Positions 22,920 through 34,589 are shown, counted from the first letter of the stretch. The stretch: 64,000 nt of DNA from Tachinus rufipes (GCA_963932245.1 OZ010745.1:70486637-70550636), one strand, 5' to 3'. Made by a program: numbers and translations. The notes: generated from the letters alone by a model not told the origin.

Positions 22920-23800
22920 ACAAAAAAATGGACCATAAACCAGCCAACCTATAACATTACTTTCAACATTTACAAAAATTGTAGAAAAAATAATATAAGA
23001 AAGACTGACTAAACACATAAATAAAAATAATGTAATAAGACTAATAAGTAAATAACCTACACAAACCAAAGTACAAAGTACAATAATAAACAACAACCTA
23101 ATAAAATTCTATAATTAGTTAGTCTAAAACAAATTATAAATAAACACCAATAAGACTAAATACTTGATATTTGTAAATATAAATAAAGACTGCCAATGTC
23201 TTAAAAATAAAATTTTCTAATATTTGTAAAAAAAAATTCTATTAGTCAATTTTGAGATCGGGCTACTTGCTATCTAATTATTGGAGTATAATAGCTCTTC
23301 TTCTTGTAGAAGGTATAAGTCCAAAATGTCTATCCCAATAAAGTCTACAAGCGTCTATAGTTTGCTAGTAGCACTTAAATTAAACTTCTAATATGTAAAT
23401 GTATCGAGTATTCTAAAACGTGATTGGCGTCGTGTATCTCACTTCAATACCTTACTTTCTACAGCGCATCTAGTATAGTAGTATATATTATTATAATATT
23501 GCTATTTACATAAAAATAAATTATGCAATTAATATCTGGGAAAACACAACACAGTATAATATAATGAAAGCATAAAGCCTACAAAACAAACTGATTAAAA
23601 TCATCTATAGTTTAAATAAAAAAACATATACAAATAGTCTACTAAAATATAAAGTTGTTTAATATAGCAGAAATGACAAAGATAAAACAACGCAGGACTT
23701 CATTTAACAAAACAATTAAAGAAATTCATAATATAAACACGAGACAAAAAAGTGATATATACTAACAAAAAAAAATAATAAAATTACTTAGTAATATAAG
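22920..23800 (+). pseudogene. Non-LTR reverse transcriptase relic
   Basis: A plus-strand frame at about 22937-23040 reads PITLLSTFTKIVEKII, a stop, then ERLTKHINKNNVI, the finger region (RPI.LL....KI.E..I..RL) of Jockey/CR1-like reverse transcriptases. A possible motif A remnant (LDICKYK) is near 23165. Near 23560-23640 the frame QNKLIKIIYSLNKKTYTN and SLLKYKVV matches the C-terminal 'QNK.IKII' segment. Everything between is too eroded to read. Confidence 0.55.
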
Positions 23801-23809
23801 AGACAATCT

Positions 23810-25370
23810 TTTACAATAGTTGACCACTCAATAAAAAAAAATAAACAAACCAAAAAATATTTTTTTTTAACATTCAATTAGAATAAAAACAATACTGCTA
23901 TCAATAAGCAAAAGACAAATTGTTATTATTATCAAATAAAAGTTGTTAGAACCGTAGAAAATATATTTTATTTTGTATTTCTACAAAGATGTAAGATGTG
24001 TTACTAGGTGTAAAAGCATTTTGTCATTTCTACGTTAGAATCTTTGAACCTATAAACAAAAGTCACAGATTACGTCCATATAGATCACATAGTTTGTATT
24101 GTCTTGTGTATTTATAAGGTTTTGATTCTATATATACATTCAGAATAAATTATGAAAAATAATCACAGAAAAATTATATTTTTAATCTATGTTTTTTATA
24201 ACTGAACTCATTTTAGATGTAATCTTTATGTTTTTTGTGATTTCATTGAACTCAAATACTTATACGTAAAGATAACAATAAATTCAAAACTTGACGTTGT
24301 TTTAAATTCTGAATTAGTTTAGTTCCTGTTTTATTTTACTGCGACTTGATGAATAATTGTACAGGAAATAACAATATGTAAAATAATTAACAATGATTTA
24401 ATATAAAAAATTTCACACTTCATAAAATTTATAAAAACAAAACCAGACATCACAAAATATTTTTAGAATTAAGTAACAAACACAAATTTGGATACTTTGT
24501 GATATTGTGCTGACAGAGAATTGGAAAAGCGTAACGGAAATAAGATTGCGGCTAGGAATTGCAAAATAAGTTTTTTTTAAATAATCAAGATATGGAGATT
24601 AAACTGCACGAAAGGGTTAAAATACGTTTGATTTCTTTACACATACAGAACATGGACGATTGAAAATAAAAACCAAACTTATAATGTGAAATTGAATATT
24701 AAGTGGTCGGACAAAGTAAGAAATATTAAGAAACATTTTTAAATCAAAAAGTTTGCTAGATATTTTAGTCAATGCGTCGCGTCGTTATTTTAAAAATAAA
24801 ACACCTGTCAACTTTTAATGTAAACAATAATTTAATAGATACTATTAAACAGTAACAATAATATTACCATACAATTCCCGTTTCACTAGAAACAACCTAT
24901 TTTTATTTTATTTTAATTATAACAATTTATAAATTATTAATTTATTTTAAAGACAATGTATTTTTACATACAATATAAAAAATACAAGTCATCATTATCT
25001 GTTTATTGCAGATTTTATGTGATTTTCTTCTATCCATCACGACCCTTTTCCTTTTTCTTTATCTCATTATATTCTTGTTATTTTTTGGTACGTCTGAAAT
25101 CTTGTTTTTTTTTGCTCATTTTAGATTACCTTTGACCATACATTCAAAAACGTGCTGTATGTATATACAATATTTTTTATTGCCTGGTCTTACCTACTTT
25201 TTTTCTTATTTGTAATTGTATTTACTAATAATATTATTGAACAGAAATTTATTTATTCAAAATTTAATTCTCTATTAAATGCAATATATTTAAAAGTTTC
25301 TGAGATAAAAATTCTTCGTACAGCAACGCTTACTATACATACTGTGGTGGGGCTTAAATGTTTTTATTTT
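23810..25370. other. AT-rich DNA without recognised gene
   Basis: No family motif in any frame. The hydrophobic open frames at 25006-25215 and 25152-25382 are typical artefacts of T-rich sequence. Confidence 0.45.
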
Positions 25371-25377
25371 AAATTTT

Positions 25378-26026
25378 TATAAGCACCGAGTGGATTTACT
25401 TCGATATAAAAAAAAATAATATTGTTAAATTTTGGTGTCGATAGATTGAGTTTAAATGGTGCCGTGCCGCAAGCGCAAAAATATCAATTTTTGTTATACA
25501 ATGTTGTTTTAGATTTTATGTTTTCAAATCAATTGCCATTAACTTGAAAGTTATACAATGCATAGAAAAAATCAAATAATCTAAAGAAAAAAAAAAAATG
25601 AATTATTTCAAGCTATGAAAAACTAATCGTTTTCTGAACGCGTAATCTTTGAAATTTTAAGTGACAAGGCTTACAGTATTAATTTTTGTTGTAAATTTTG
25701 TGCAGAAAATCATCCTAGTTTGATTTTTTCTAACATATTAGATTTGATTTATTTTAAATTTTTTAAGATTATTTATCATATCTTTTTTCTATGCATTGTA
25801 TGACCTTCTAGTTAGTGATATTTAATTTGCAAACATAAAATCTAGTAAAACATTACATCGTATAATTAAAAAATTCATTTCACAAGTTTTTTTAACGCTT
25901 GAACCAGTTTTACTTCGTTTGGTAGTTTTTGCGCTTGCGGCACCATTTAGACTTAATTAATCGGCACCAAATTTTAAAAATAATATTTTTTTTGGTATTC
26001 GAACATAGTTCCGCCCAACGCTTATA
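25378..26026. mobile_element. Foldback element, about 650 bp, with long inverted repeats
   Basis: Ends TATAAGC...GCTTATA. The outer arms (about 25378-25485 and 25928-26026) share TTTGGTG(T/C)CGAT, TTAAATGGTGCC and GCCGCAAGCGCAAAAA in inverse orientation. The inner arms also match (ACAATGCATAGAAAAAA near 25556 against its complement near 25788, and AGATTTTATGTTTxCAAAT). Nearly the whole element can therefore fold into one imperfect hairpin. No coding capacity. A TA duplication is possible. Confidence 0.75.
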
Positions 26027-26257
26027 CGAAATTTTACAAAAAAAAATTAAGCATCACCCTAATACATATTAATGATAATAAATATACATGTTGAATGTCA
26101 AATTAAAATCATTTAATTGAAACTCTAACTCTATTTTATCTTGCATTATTATCTATTATAAGTCTTTATTACTCTTGAATAATATCATGTTATAAAGCAG
26201 TTTTTACTTTTTTTTTTAAATTTCTGCTTTTACTAACATGTGACTGGTTTTGTCACA

Positions 26258-26790
26258 TGTTTGGGGTACCAAAATATGACGATTCCTAAAATATTAGATC
26301 TTTAGATGCAATACAGTGTAAACGGCGGCTATTTTAATTTTTTAGAAATATTTTGTCTCCTTTTAGATTTTGTCCTGTAAATAAGCAAAAAATAGTCAAA
26401 AATCATATTTAAAAGCATGTATCTTATAGGAAATTTTCCGTAGAACACGATCACGCTCTTGGTTTTCCAAAATTTCCGACAAAAAATGAGAAAAATATCA
26501 TTTTATTAAAAATTCGATATCTTTGATTCCGCTACACCTAAAGACTTAAAATTTGAATATACTTAGTTCTGAAATATAGTACTTTTGATCTTAAAAATAA
26601 ATAAAAACTGGATTTGCTTGCCTTAAGGTAAAATATATCGCATAATTGCTAAAAATGGGTTACTTTTAAAGGATTTTCCTTAGATTTTTCGTAATTTAAT
26701 AATTTTCCGTTTAGTCTTTTTTGCAAAATTATGAAAGATCAAGAAACAATTATTTTTTATCATTTTTTTTTTTCTTCAAAAAAGATGATG
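26258..26790. repeat. Dispersed repeat, copy 1 (direct orientation)
   Basis: From GGGGTACCAAAATATGACGA to a T-rich end after TCAAGAAACAATTATTTTTT, this segment matches the reverse complement of 34590-35192. Shared words include AATAAGCAAAAAATAGTCAA, AAATCATATT and TTTTTAGCAATTATG-like CATAATTGCTAAAAATGGG. No protein frame is visible. Confidence 0.7.
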
Positions 26791-27000
26791 ATATATATAA
26801 AACAATACAATATCACTTTAATTAATTCTTAAACTGTGTTTTGAATGTGCAAAGCAGAAATTGCAATTCTCTCTCTATTGTAGCTGCTCCAGTATGTTGT
26901 GATTGGCCAATGATCGTTTTCTTAAAATCTACAAGGCTTGGAATAATTATATATATATGTATATATACATACATATATATTTAAATAATTATTAATATAT

Positions 27001-27295
27001 GGCCATGTATGAGTGAAGTGGTACGAAAAATAATTTTTTTATGTCGCAACTTTAGGAATCGGTTTTTTAACATAAACTACGGTCCCCTATTTTTTTTTAG
27101 ATTTTTTGTGCTACCCAGTGCCGAGATATTTAGGGTACAACTTTCAAAAATGTCAATTGTTTACCTTTTTTGCTTAAAATTGATCAAAAATTCTAAAAAA
27201 AATGTGTTAGAGACATTTCCGTTAATTTTTAAAATGTTTTAATTCTATTAAAAACAGATTAAAAAAAAAGATGTTGGGTATTTTTAATTTTTTGT
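27001..27295 (+). repeat. Left terminal inverted repeat of the 4.2-kb transposon
   Basis: Pairs with 30838-31188 on the opposite strand. The outermost 85 bp differ at only a handful of positions, while the inner part contains an indel of about 80 bp. Confidence 0.8.
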
Positions 27296-27554
27296 TTAAT
27301 AGGTCAATAAAATACTTTTATATGTTATTGATATACTCTGAAATTTTTAGGATGGGCAATAAAGATTTTTTTAAGAAATCATCAATTTAATTTTTGTAAA
27401 CAGCCAAAAAAATCAACTTTATTATGCAATCGTCGCGATTTGCACCTAATGCTTTAAATTATTTTAGTTAATTTAAATAACCAGTTTTGTATTTACAATT
27501 GGCTTCGACGTAGATGTTCCAGCGATTATGAACGCGTTAGAATAAATAAAACAT

Positions 27555-28045
27555 TAATTCAATCGGGTCATTTGGCAACGCTGGATCGATGTCAAATAAA
27601 GTGAAATTCGTACAAATAATGGCATTTATTTTTTACTGCTTTTTCAAAAACAATATAATAAACAATTGCAACTAATATATTCAAACATTTTTACAAGATT
27701 GTAATAATAATAAAAACACTTTAAAAAAAATTAGTGAGCTTAAATAACAAAACCTAACCAAAATAAAAGTAAACGCCAAAAATTGCAGTTTGCTTTTATA
27801 CCTCGTTGTAAAAGTTTATGTTAATTTGTAAATACGTTACTATATGCAATTGAAATTATTATGTAACTATGATCTACCGTAAATATAATATTAATGCACG
27901 ATAAATTCAATCCCGTCATCTGGAAACTCTGGATTGATGACGAATGAAGTGAAATTCGTACAAATAATGGCATTTAAATTAAAGTAAACGTCAAATTGGA
28001 CAGCTTTTATATCTCATTGTGAAAATTTATGCTAATTTGTAAATT
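27555..28045 (+). repeat. Diverged internal duplication in the transposon 5' region
   Basis: The block at about 27560-27845 and the block at 27905-28045 share GTGAAATTCGTACAAATAAT plus GGCATTTA, AAGTAAACG and a TTTATACCTCRTTGT-like stretch followed by TTTATGYTAATTTGTAAAT. Copies are about 350 bp apart, the second shortened. The arrangement could be a duplicated promoter or transposase-binding region. Confidence 0.6.
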
Positions 28046-28338
28046 CAAAAATTTTGGTTAAATTTATATAAAAAATTAAAAATTTGACTACATTGGGATA
28101 ATCTGCATAACTGTTATCACTGGTCGCTGATTAGTGAGGCCAACAAATATTTTATACGAATTATTTTGGCTTTTTTTAAGAAAACACAAAATTTTGATCA
28201 TTTTAACATTTTTTGGGTCTTCAGTTAATAAATAATTTTTTTATTAAAAGAACGACTTTAAAACAACCATTGTTCTTATATATTTAAATTAGAAAACAAA
28301 AAGTGTGCAAAAACTAGTTTAAGAAAACCGACATTGGA

Positions 28339-30271
28339 TATGATTAAATATTTAAATCTAGGAGATGACATGAAACTTTGCTCTGTTTGTTATAAAGATG
28401 CAAGATTAAGAACTAAAACTATAGTTGATGATATTTCAGGTAATTATTAGTTTTCATATATGTACATAATTTTATAATCTGCTAACACTGTCAAATTATC
28501 AATAAATACTTAGGGGAAGTCTCAAATATCGACTACTTCAAAAAATTCAAAGTTAGATTCGGATGAACGTCCTTCATCATTTAATTTAAAAGACGTTCAA
28601 GATCACGTCGAGTTTTTTAATAATCTCAAGACATGTTTTAAAAATTTAATTCCATTTAGTTAATTCCATCGCACTGGAGTACTTACAAAATAGCAAGTAT
28701 TTTTGGAGTTTCACACAGAGTTGTAGAAGTTTCTCAAAAAGTTTTAGAGGAGAGTGGAATATTAGATTCACCTAATCTAAAACCAAGTATATTATTTTGA
28801 CCATCAGTCTACTTGTCATTTATTTGATAAACTAAATTTGTACTAATAATCATAGGAAAAATACTTGACAATGAAACAAAAGAGAAAGTTATTAACTTCT
28901 ATTTAAAAGATGATGTTAGTTAAAAAAGATTTTGTCACCACTAAAAACGATGCTGGGGATAAAATAAAAAATCAAAAACGATTACTCTTGGGACTACTGA
29001 GAGAAATTTATGCTATGCTAAAAAAAGAAAAACCTGATTTGAAAGTTGGTTTCTCGACCTTTGCCATCTTATGACCGATTCAATGTGTTCTTGTCAAGAG
29101 CGCCGGCACCCATACCGTTTGCGTGTGCACTATACACCAATACGTCAAATTATGTATATTAGGTAAAACAAATCACTCATGTGTTATTAATTAATTATCA
29201 ATTTTTCAATAACAGGTGCAAATCTAAAAGCTTAACTCAAGGCAAAAAACATGAGATTGCTACATATCAAGACTGTTTGAATTTAATTACGTGCAATACT
29301 CCAACAGAGAGTTGTTATTTTTTAAAATGTGAATTGTGTTCAGAATATACAAAATTACGTACATATATTGAGAAACTGTTTGATTTAAATGAGGTTGATT
29401 CTGTAAGTTTCAAGCAATGGGTCAACACGCCGTACTTTACAGTCAAAACAATTACAAAAGATTTAACGGAATTTATTGAATACTTTTCCGAAAAAGTCCA
29501 TGTCCTTTTGACACATGCTTACATCGCAAAACAGCAATCAATATTTTTGAGCGATTTAAAAACAAAAATATCTGAGACAGAATTTATTGTTATTATGGAT
29601 TTTTCTGAAAATTATAGTTTTGTTGTACAAGAAACTGCACAAGGATTTCATTGGAGTAACAATCAAGCTACAATTTTTCCTGTCGTGGTATATTACAAGT
29701 CCAGAGAAAGAAACCTTTTGCATAAAAGTTATATTATTAACTCACGACAATGTTGCAGTTCATACATTTATGAAGATTATAATTCAAAAATTAAAAAACA
29801 AATTTAAAATTATTAAAAAAATTCACTATTTTTCTGATGGAGCGCCGCAACAATTTAAAAATTATAAAAATGTTTTTAACTTATTTAACCATAAGAAAGA
29901 CTTTAAAATTGATGCAGAATAGCATTTTTTTCCCATCAGTGCATGGCAAAGGACCAAGCGACGGACTAGGTGGAACCGCTAAGAGAACTGCAGCAGCTGC
30001 AAGTTTGCAATTACCTGCCGATAAGCAAATCTTAACGCCCCAACAACTTCATGGTTTTTTTGTGTCATCTGAACGGTTGAAAAATATCAAGTTTTTCTTT
30101 TCTCCGGCTTCTGATTATACTTTCAATGAAAAGAAACTTTTTCAACGGTTTGTTAATAAAAAACGAATTAATCATATTCAGCAAAAACATCATCTAATTC
30201 CGACAGAAGATGGTATGTTTTCAAAAACTCACTCTTCAACTAATAATTTTTTTTTTACAAAACTAAAATAG
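28339..30271 (+). pseudogene. Spliced transposase-like gene of the 4.2-kb element (inactivated)
   Basis: Broken exons on the plus strand: 28339-28439 (MIKYLNLGDDMKLCSVCYKD, a C-x2-C start), 28515-28670, 28677-28800 (YKIASIFGVSHRVVEVSQKV, a helix-turn-helix look), about 28858-29162 (NDAGDKIKNQKRLLLGLLRE, LKVGFSTFAIL, GTHTVCVCTIHQ) and 29216-30271. Introns at 28440-28514 and 29163-29215 have GT-AG ends. The last part has cysteines (CNTPTESCYFLKCELC), EFIVIMDFSENYSF, HYFSDGAPQQFKN and VHGKGPSDGLGGTAKR, which look like an RNase H-type catalytic core. Stops (28671, 28921, 29920) and frameshifts (near 29730-29760 and 29926) break it. From memory, similar hypothetical proteins recur in many insect and cnidarian genomes. 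Here the gene lies between terminal inverted repeats, which makes transposase the best reading. Confidence 0.65.
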
Positions 30272-30542
30272 TATGCTATAGAAGTTTTTACAATGTACAG
30301 TATAATAAATAAACGAATAAGTGTAATTACACCGAAGTTTTATTTTTTTTTATGATGAAAAGCTTATTTGATAATAAAAATAAAAAATAAGAGGATATAA
30401 GTATTATTTACAAATGCACAATAGCTAATCATTAAATTGAATTTTATTTAAATATATCATTTATCAATATCATTTCTGAAATTATTGTTAATTCTAAAAT
30501 AATAAATGAAATAGACAGTGAGTAAAAAACAACATACTAAGA

Positions 30543-30720
30543 ATAAAGTTGATTTTTTTGTTCAGCAGTTATTTTACAGATCAATCTCTAAAAATATAAT
30601 ATAGAAACCTGTTTTATTTTATGTAAAGTTTATAAAGTTGATTTTTTTGTTCAGCAGTTATTTTACAGATCAATCTCTAAAAATATAATATAGAAACCTG
30701 TTTTATTTTATGTAAAGTTT
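30543..30720 (+). repeat. Exact 89-bp tandem duplication
   Basis: 30543-30631 and 30632-30720 are identical at all 89 positions, beginning ATAAAGTTGATTTTTTTGTT. Exact identity in otherwise decayed DNA means a recent event. Confidence 0.95.
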
Positions 30721-30837
30721 TCCGTATAATTTAAATATTGCATCAAAAAATTACAATACTTAAAATAATTTAGTCATTATTTTTGTTGTTTTTTTTTTCG
30801 ATATTTTTCTTGATTACAAAAACGCTGATTTCTTATT

Positions 30838-31188
30838 AAAAGTATTTTTTTGAAATTAAAAATACCCATATTTTTTAATAGAATAAAAACATTTTAAAAA
30901 TTAACGGAAATGTCTTTAACACATTTTTTTAAGAATTTTTGATCAATTTTAAGCAATATATGTTATCTTCAATAATTTGCAAAAAAAATTCCCTACAAAG
31001 TTACAGGCGTTTGAAAATTGAAAAAAAGGTAAAAAATTGACATTTTTGAAAGTTGTACCCTAAATATCTCTGGGTAGCACAAAAAATCTAAAAAAAATTA
31101 GGGGACCATAGTTTATGTTAAAAAACCGATTCCTAAAGTTGCGACATAAAAAAAATATTTTTTGTACTACTTCACTCATACATGGCCA
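30838..31188 (-). repeat. Right terminal inverted repeat of the 4.2-kb transposon
   Basis: Inverted counterpart of 27001-27295. It contains an extra 80-bp stretch (about 30955-31032) absent from the left arm. Confidence 0.8.
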
Positions 31189-31211
31189 TATATATATATA
31201 TATATATATAA
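31187..31211. repeat. TA microsatellite at the transposon's right border
   Basis: About twelve TA dinucleotides directly follow the right terminal repeat. A similar AT-rich ATATAT tract precedes the left end, consistent with insertion into or next to a TA-rich target. Confidence 0.8.
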
Positions 31212-32083
31212 ATCCAACCGTCGTTATTAGACCCGCTATGTGTAACAGGTAACCACAGACCCACTAGAAATCTTTGTTGTAAGTGTGTGTATATTAAGTA
31301 ATTTTGACTTATTAATTAAGAACTCTAAGAGCAATGAAAGAGGGGTAAACAATTATTAAGAAAACAAAAAGTTGATGTCTGGCAATCTCTGTTAGTCCCA
31401 GACAGTAGAACAGACGGTTTTAGACCCAGCAGTGTTGCCATGTTTTGTGGCCTAGATAGGTATGTAGCACATATTCTTTGTGTATGTCTATTTTTATGTG
31501 TCTATTGCATATAATAAATACGTGCCGCAAACGCAATAAAAGCTTGAACAACCTTTAGAAAAATTTAAGAAATTTTGAAATGTATATGCAAGTTTATTTC
31601 AGTTTTGTATTCATTTATTCACTTGTTAAAGTTTTTTCTATTTTACTAGCATACTTTAATTTTTAATTACTGCTTGTCAACAAACCAAAAAAAATTAAGC
31701 AAAACATTTACATAATATATGTTATGTCACTTAATTCAGTCAAATATTGATAAAATTAAAGATTTTATATAAATGTAATAAATGAAAAACAAAAATTAAT
31801 AAATTTAATAAAGATTTTATTAATCTGATCAGACAGGTTTAAATAAATTACCGTTAATTAAGATTTAATAATTTATAGGCTAATCTTTTTTGTAATACTT
31901 TAAAAACGTTTTAAACTTTTTAACTTATTAGTTTTGAGCTTTTTGATTGGTTATCTGCTGCCTAATGCTGACACTGTACAGTAAAACATGTTGCAATTTG
32001 TCAAATGCAACTTTCAAACTTAAACTACATGTTTTTTTTTAATTAACTAAGTTATTGGCGTTTCAACGAGTATATTATTAATA
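31212..32083. other. AT-rich DNA without recognised gene
   Basis: Nothing recognisable on either strand. A GTGCCGCAAACGCAATAAAA word near 31521 resembles part of the foldback element at 25378 but does not extend. Confidence 0.45.
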
Positions 32084-32345
32084 AAATATATAATAACAGT
32101 TTCTAATAACAGTTCCTAATAAGCATATAGATTAAACTAAAAAACAAACAAATGTTTTAAAAGTTTTAAATAATAAACATTTAAGAAACAATTATCGCTT
32201 AAAAAAAATTAAAAGTAGCTAGACAAAATAAAAAATGCAAAAACTAGAACTATTGAAATAGGAACAATATTTTCTATATAATCACAGATGTCCCTTGTTT
32301 GATCGAATATTTAGGCACCAATGCAGCATGTGTTCTATTAAAGAA
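32084..32345. repeat. Direct repeat, copy 1
   Basis: From TAATAACAGTTTCTAATAAC to the region of TTTGATCGAATATTTAGGCA this matches 33483-33800 (TAATAACAGTTTCTAATAAA ... TTTGATCGGATAATTGGACA) in the same orientation, with insertions and deletions. A foldback element lies between the copies. Confidence 0.6.
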
Positions 32346-32559
32346 ATTTAGCATATTATCAACGATTAAATTGAGTAAGTAATATTATGCACGGTACAAA
32401 AACCAAACGGTAGTCTTGCTTCCGTGTCACTCGGAATGCTATAGCCGCTTTGGGATAAATAAATAATAAATTTAAAGTATATATATTGCATATAATATAA
32501 AAAACATCAGTGTTATTAATTTTATAAGAGATGAGATTAGATTAGAAGTCGGCGTTTTT

Positions 32560-32720
32560 TAATTTTGTCAAAACCCGGCCTGGTCTAAAACTTAGCCCAA
32601 CGCCCAACACGACCCGGCCTGAAGCTAGATTATTATTAATAAAATATTTTATTAAAGCCCGATCCGGCCCAAAATTCAGCCCAATGCCAGGCTTAAATTC
32701 TGGGCCCGGTTCAAATCCCA
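32560..32720. repeat. GC-rich CCCGGCC-type degenerate repeat
   Basis: Iterated words ACCCGGCCTGGTC, GCCCAACGCCCAACACGACC, CCGATCCGGCCCAAAATTCA and GGGCCCGG make an island far richer in G+C than its surroundings. It is a low-complexity repeat and not a gene: the 64-codon frame at 32684 is not credible. Confidence 0.55.
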
Positions 32721-32757
32721 GCTCGGGCGGCTCAAAGCTAAGTATATTAATAAAATA

Positions 32758-33495
32758 TACAGGGTTGGGTAAATGTATGGAAACACCCGATTATTGGCTG
32801 AATTTTTATATTTATGTAAAAAATGCCTTTAATAACAGTTTTTGTAGAAATTTTAATCTACATAGTGAGGTATTTTGATTTTTAATACAAACCCTGTTTC
32901 ACGAGATATGACGTCATCATCAATTTTTTTTAATAGAACACCCTGTATTTTCTTTTATTTTTAGAAATAGAATTTTTCAACAATTACATTGATATAAGGT
33001 TTTATGGGTCTACGACTTACGGTATTTGAAATATTCATTAAAACAATAAAACAGAATGTAGTAAGTTATGCTCCAATTACCATAGCAACAAGTAAAAACA
33101 TTTATTGTTCTTCTGTTATTCTCAATACAATAAAAAAAACGTCAAAATAAGTGAATATTTGAAGCAAAAAGTCAACTACAATTAATTATGATTATTATTA
33201 TTATAAATCATTTAAAACGTATTGTTATTTTATTAATGAATATTTCTAAAATCATAAGTCGTACACTCATAATACCTTATATCTTGTAAATGTTGAATTT
33301 TGTTTTTCTAAAAATAATAAAAAATACTGGGTATTCCGTTAAAAAAACTGATGATGACGTTATATCACGCAAAACGAAGCATCTATTGAAAATCAAAATA
33401 CGTCACCTTATAGATTAAAACATATACAAAAACTTTTATTAAGGTCATTTTTGAAATAAATTTAAAATGCAGTCAGAAATTCGGTGTTTCCTGTA
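32758..33495. mobile_element. Foldback MITE, about 740 bp, TACAGG ends
   Basis: Left arm TACAGGGTTGGG...GGAAACACCCGA and right arm (inward) TACAGGAAACACCGAATTTC are inverted. The match continues over more than 250 bp (ATGACGTCATCATC against GATGATGACGTTATATC, and CTACGACTTACGG against CATAAGTCGTACA). Only a short centre (about 33045-33195) is unpaired. Flanking TA suggests a TA target, as for Tc1/mariner-type MITEs. Confidence 0.75.
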
Positions 33496-33800
33496 TAATA
33501 ACTATTAATAACAGTTTCTAATAAACGTATAAAACTAAAAAACAAACTCTTATTTTAAAATTATAAGTTATAAGTAATAGACATCTAAAGGAATAGAGTT
33601 GACCGTTACTACGTGACAATTTATAATAAAAATAAAATAAAACACAGTAATTGTTTTATTTAATTTTCTATCCAAAGTTATTGAATAGGATATGACCTAT
33701 AATAAAAAAAGCAAAAACCATCATTATTAAAAAAAAACAATATTTTCTATACAATCATAGGTGTCCCGTGTTTGATCGGATAATTGGACACTGATGCAGC
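33483..33800. repeat. Direct repeat, copy 2
   Basis: Second copy of 32084-32345, beginning at the right border of the foldback MITE. Confidence 0.6.
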
Positions 33801-34041
33801 GCATTTGTTTAAAAAAATAATTAAAAAATTCGTTGCGTGCCCAAAACTCTGACCAGGCACAAAGGTATGGCATGGCTGGTCTGATAACGTCATGCAGTGT
33901 AGATACAAATACGGCAAGCGCACTCTCGTCTACCAAATTCAGTGAACTAAATTTGTATTTTGGTGTTGTTTTGTCTACTGCTATATTATGCCAAAAAATA
34001 ACAAAAAACACATGAAAACGTTGTCAAACCCAAAGCCGGGT

Positions 34042-34557
34042 CAAAGCAAATTGAGTAATATTGGCCTAATAAAGTAGTATATTATAAATTTAAAGTTTAC
34101 AGAAATTTTTGATTTTTTTTATTATCATCTTTAATTTTTAATATTTTGTAACAGATTTTATTTACATTAGTTATTTCTTATTTACCCAAACTGCTTAAGT
34201 TTGAATAAAAGAAGTCTTTGGGAAGATAGTTTTTTAAGATTCTTTAGACCTTCTGGAACTTTTTAATTTTTAGGTTTTTTTTTTTTGTTATTTCTCTTTG
34301 TGAAAAATTTAATTTAAAAACTTTTCTGTCTCTTGATAAATTTTGATCAGATACACGATTTTTGAGAAAATCAAGTAAAACCAAAAATCATTATTTCTTA
34401 AAAATAATAAAAAATATAAAAATATCATTAGCCGTGGTCGTCAAATTAAATTTCATAAACATCACAAATTATTTGGGTGTAATTGTGCTCCGAATTTATT
34501 AAATATAAAATACTACTTTATTAGGTCAATATTACTCAATTTGCTTGTAGTTTCTGG
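34042..34557. mobile_element. Inverted-repeat MITE candidate, about 515 bp
   Basis: CAAATTGAGTAATATTGGCC and following TAATAAAGTAGTAT (34047-34082) are mirrored at 34517-34553 with two or three mismatches. The interior is T-rich without coding capacity. It lies directly beside dispersed repeat copy 2. Confidence 0.65.
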
Positions 34558-34589
34558 CATTCATTTTATGACTAGTTAATTTATTTCTG

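Larger units (their letters stand above)
27001..31195 (+). mobile_element. 4.2-kb DNA transposon with 0.3-kb terminal inverted repeats
   Basis: The left end, starting GGCCATGTATGAGTGAAGTG at 27001, is mirrored at the right, ending at 31188 (CACTTCACTCATACATGGCC-like with few mismatches). Inverted similarity runs for about 290 bp on the left (to about 27295) and about 350 bp on the right (from about 30838), the right arm holding some 80 extra bases. Both ends abut ATATAT tracts, so the target duplication cannot be delimited. The interior carries a spliced transposase-like gene, a diverged 350-bp-spaced internal duplication and an exact 89-bp tandem duplication. Superfamily assignment is open: the protein motifs do not match Tc1, hAT, piggyBac or MULE that I can recognise. 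Confidence 0.8.
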
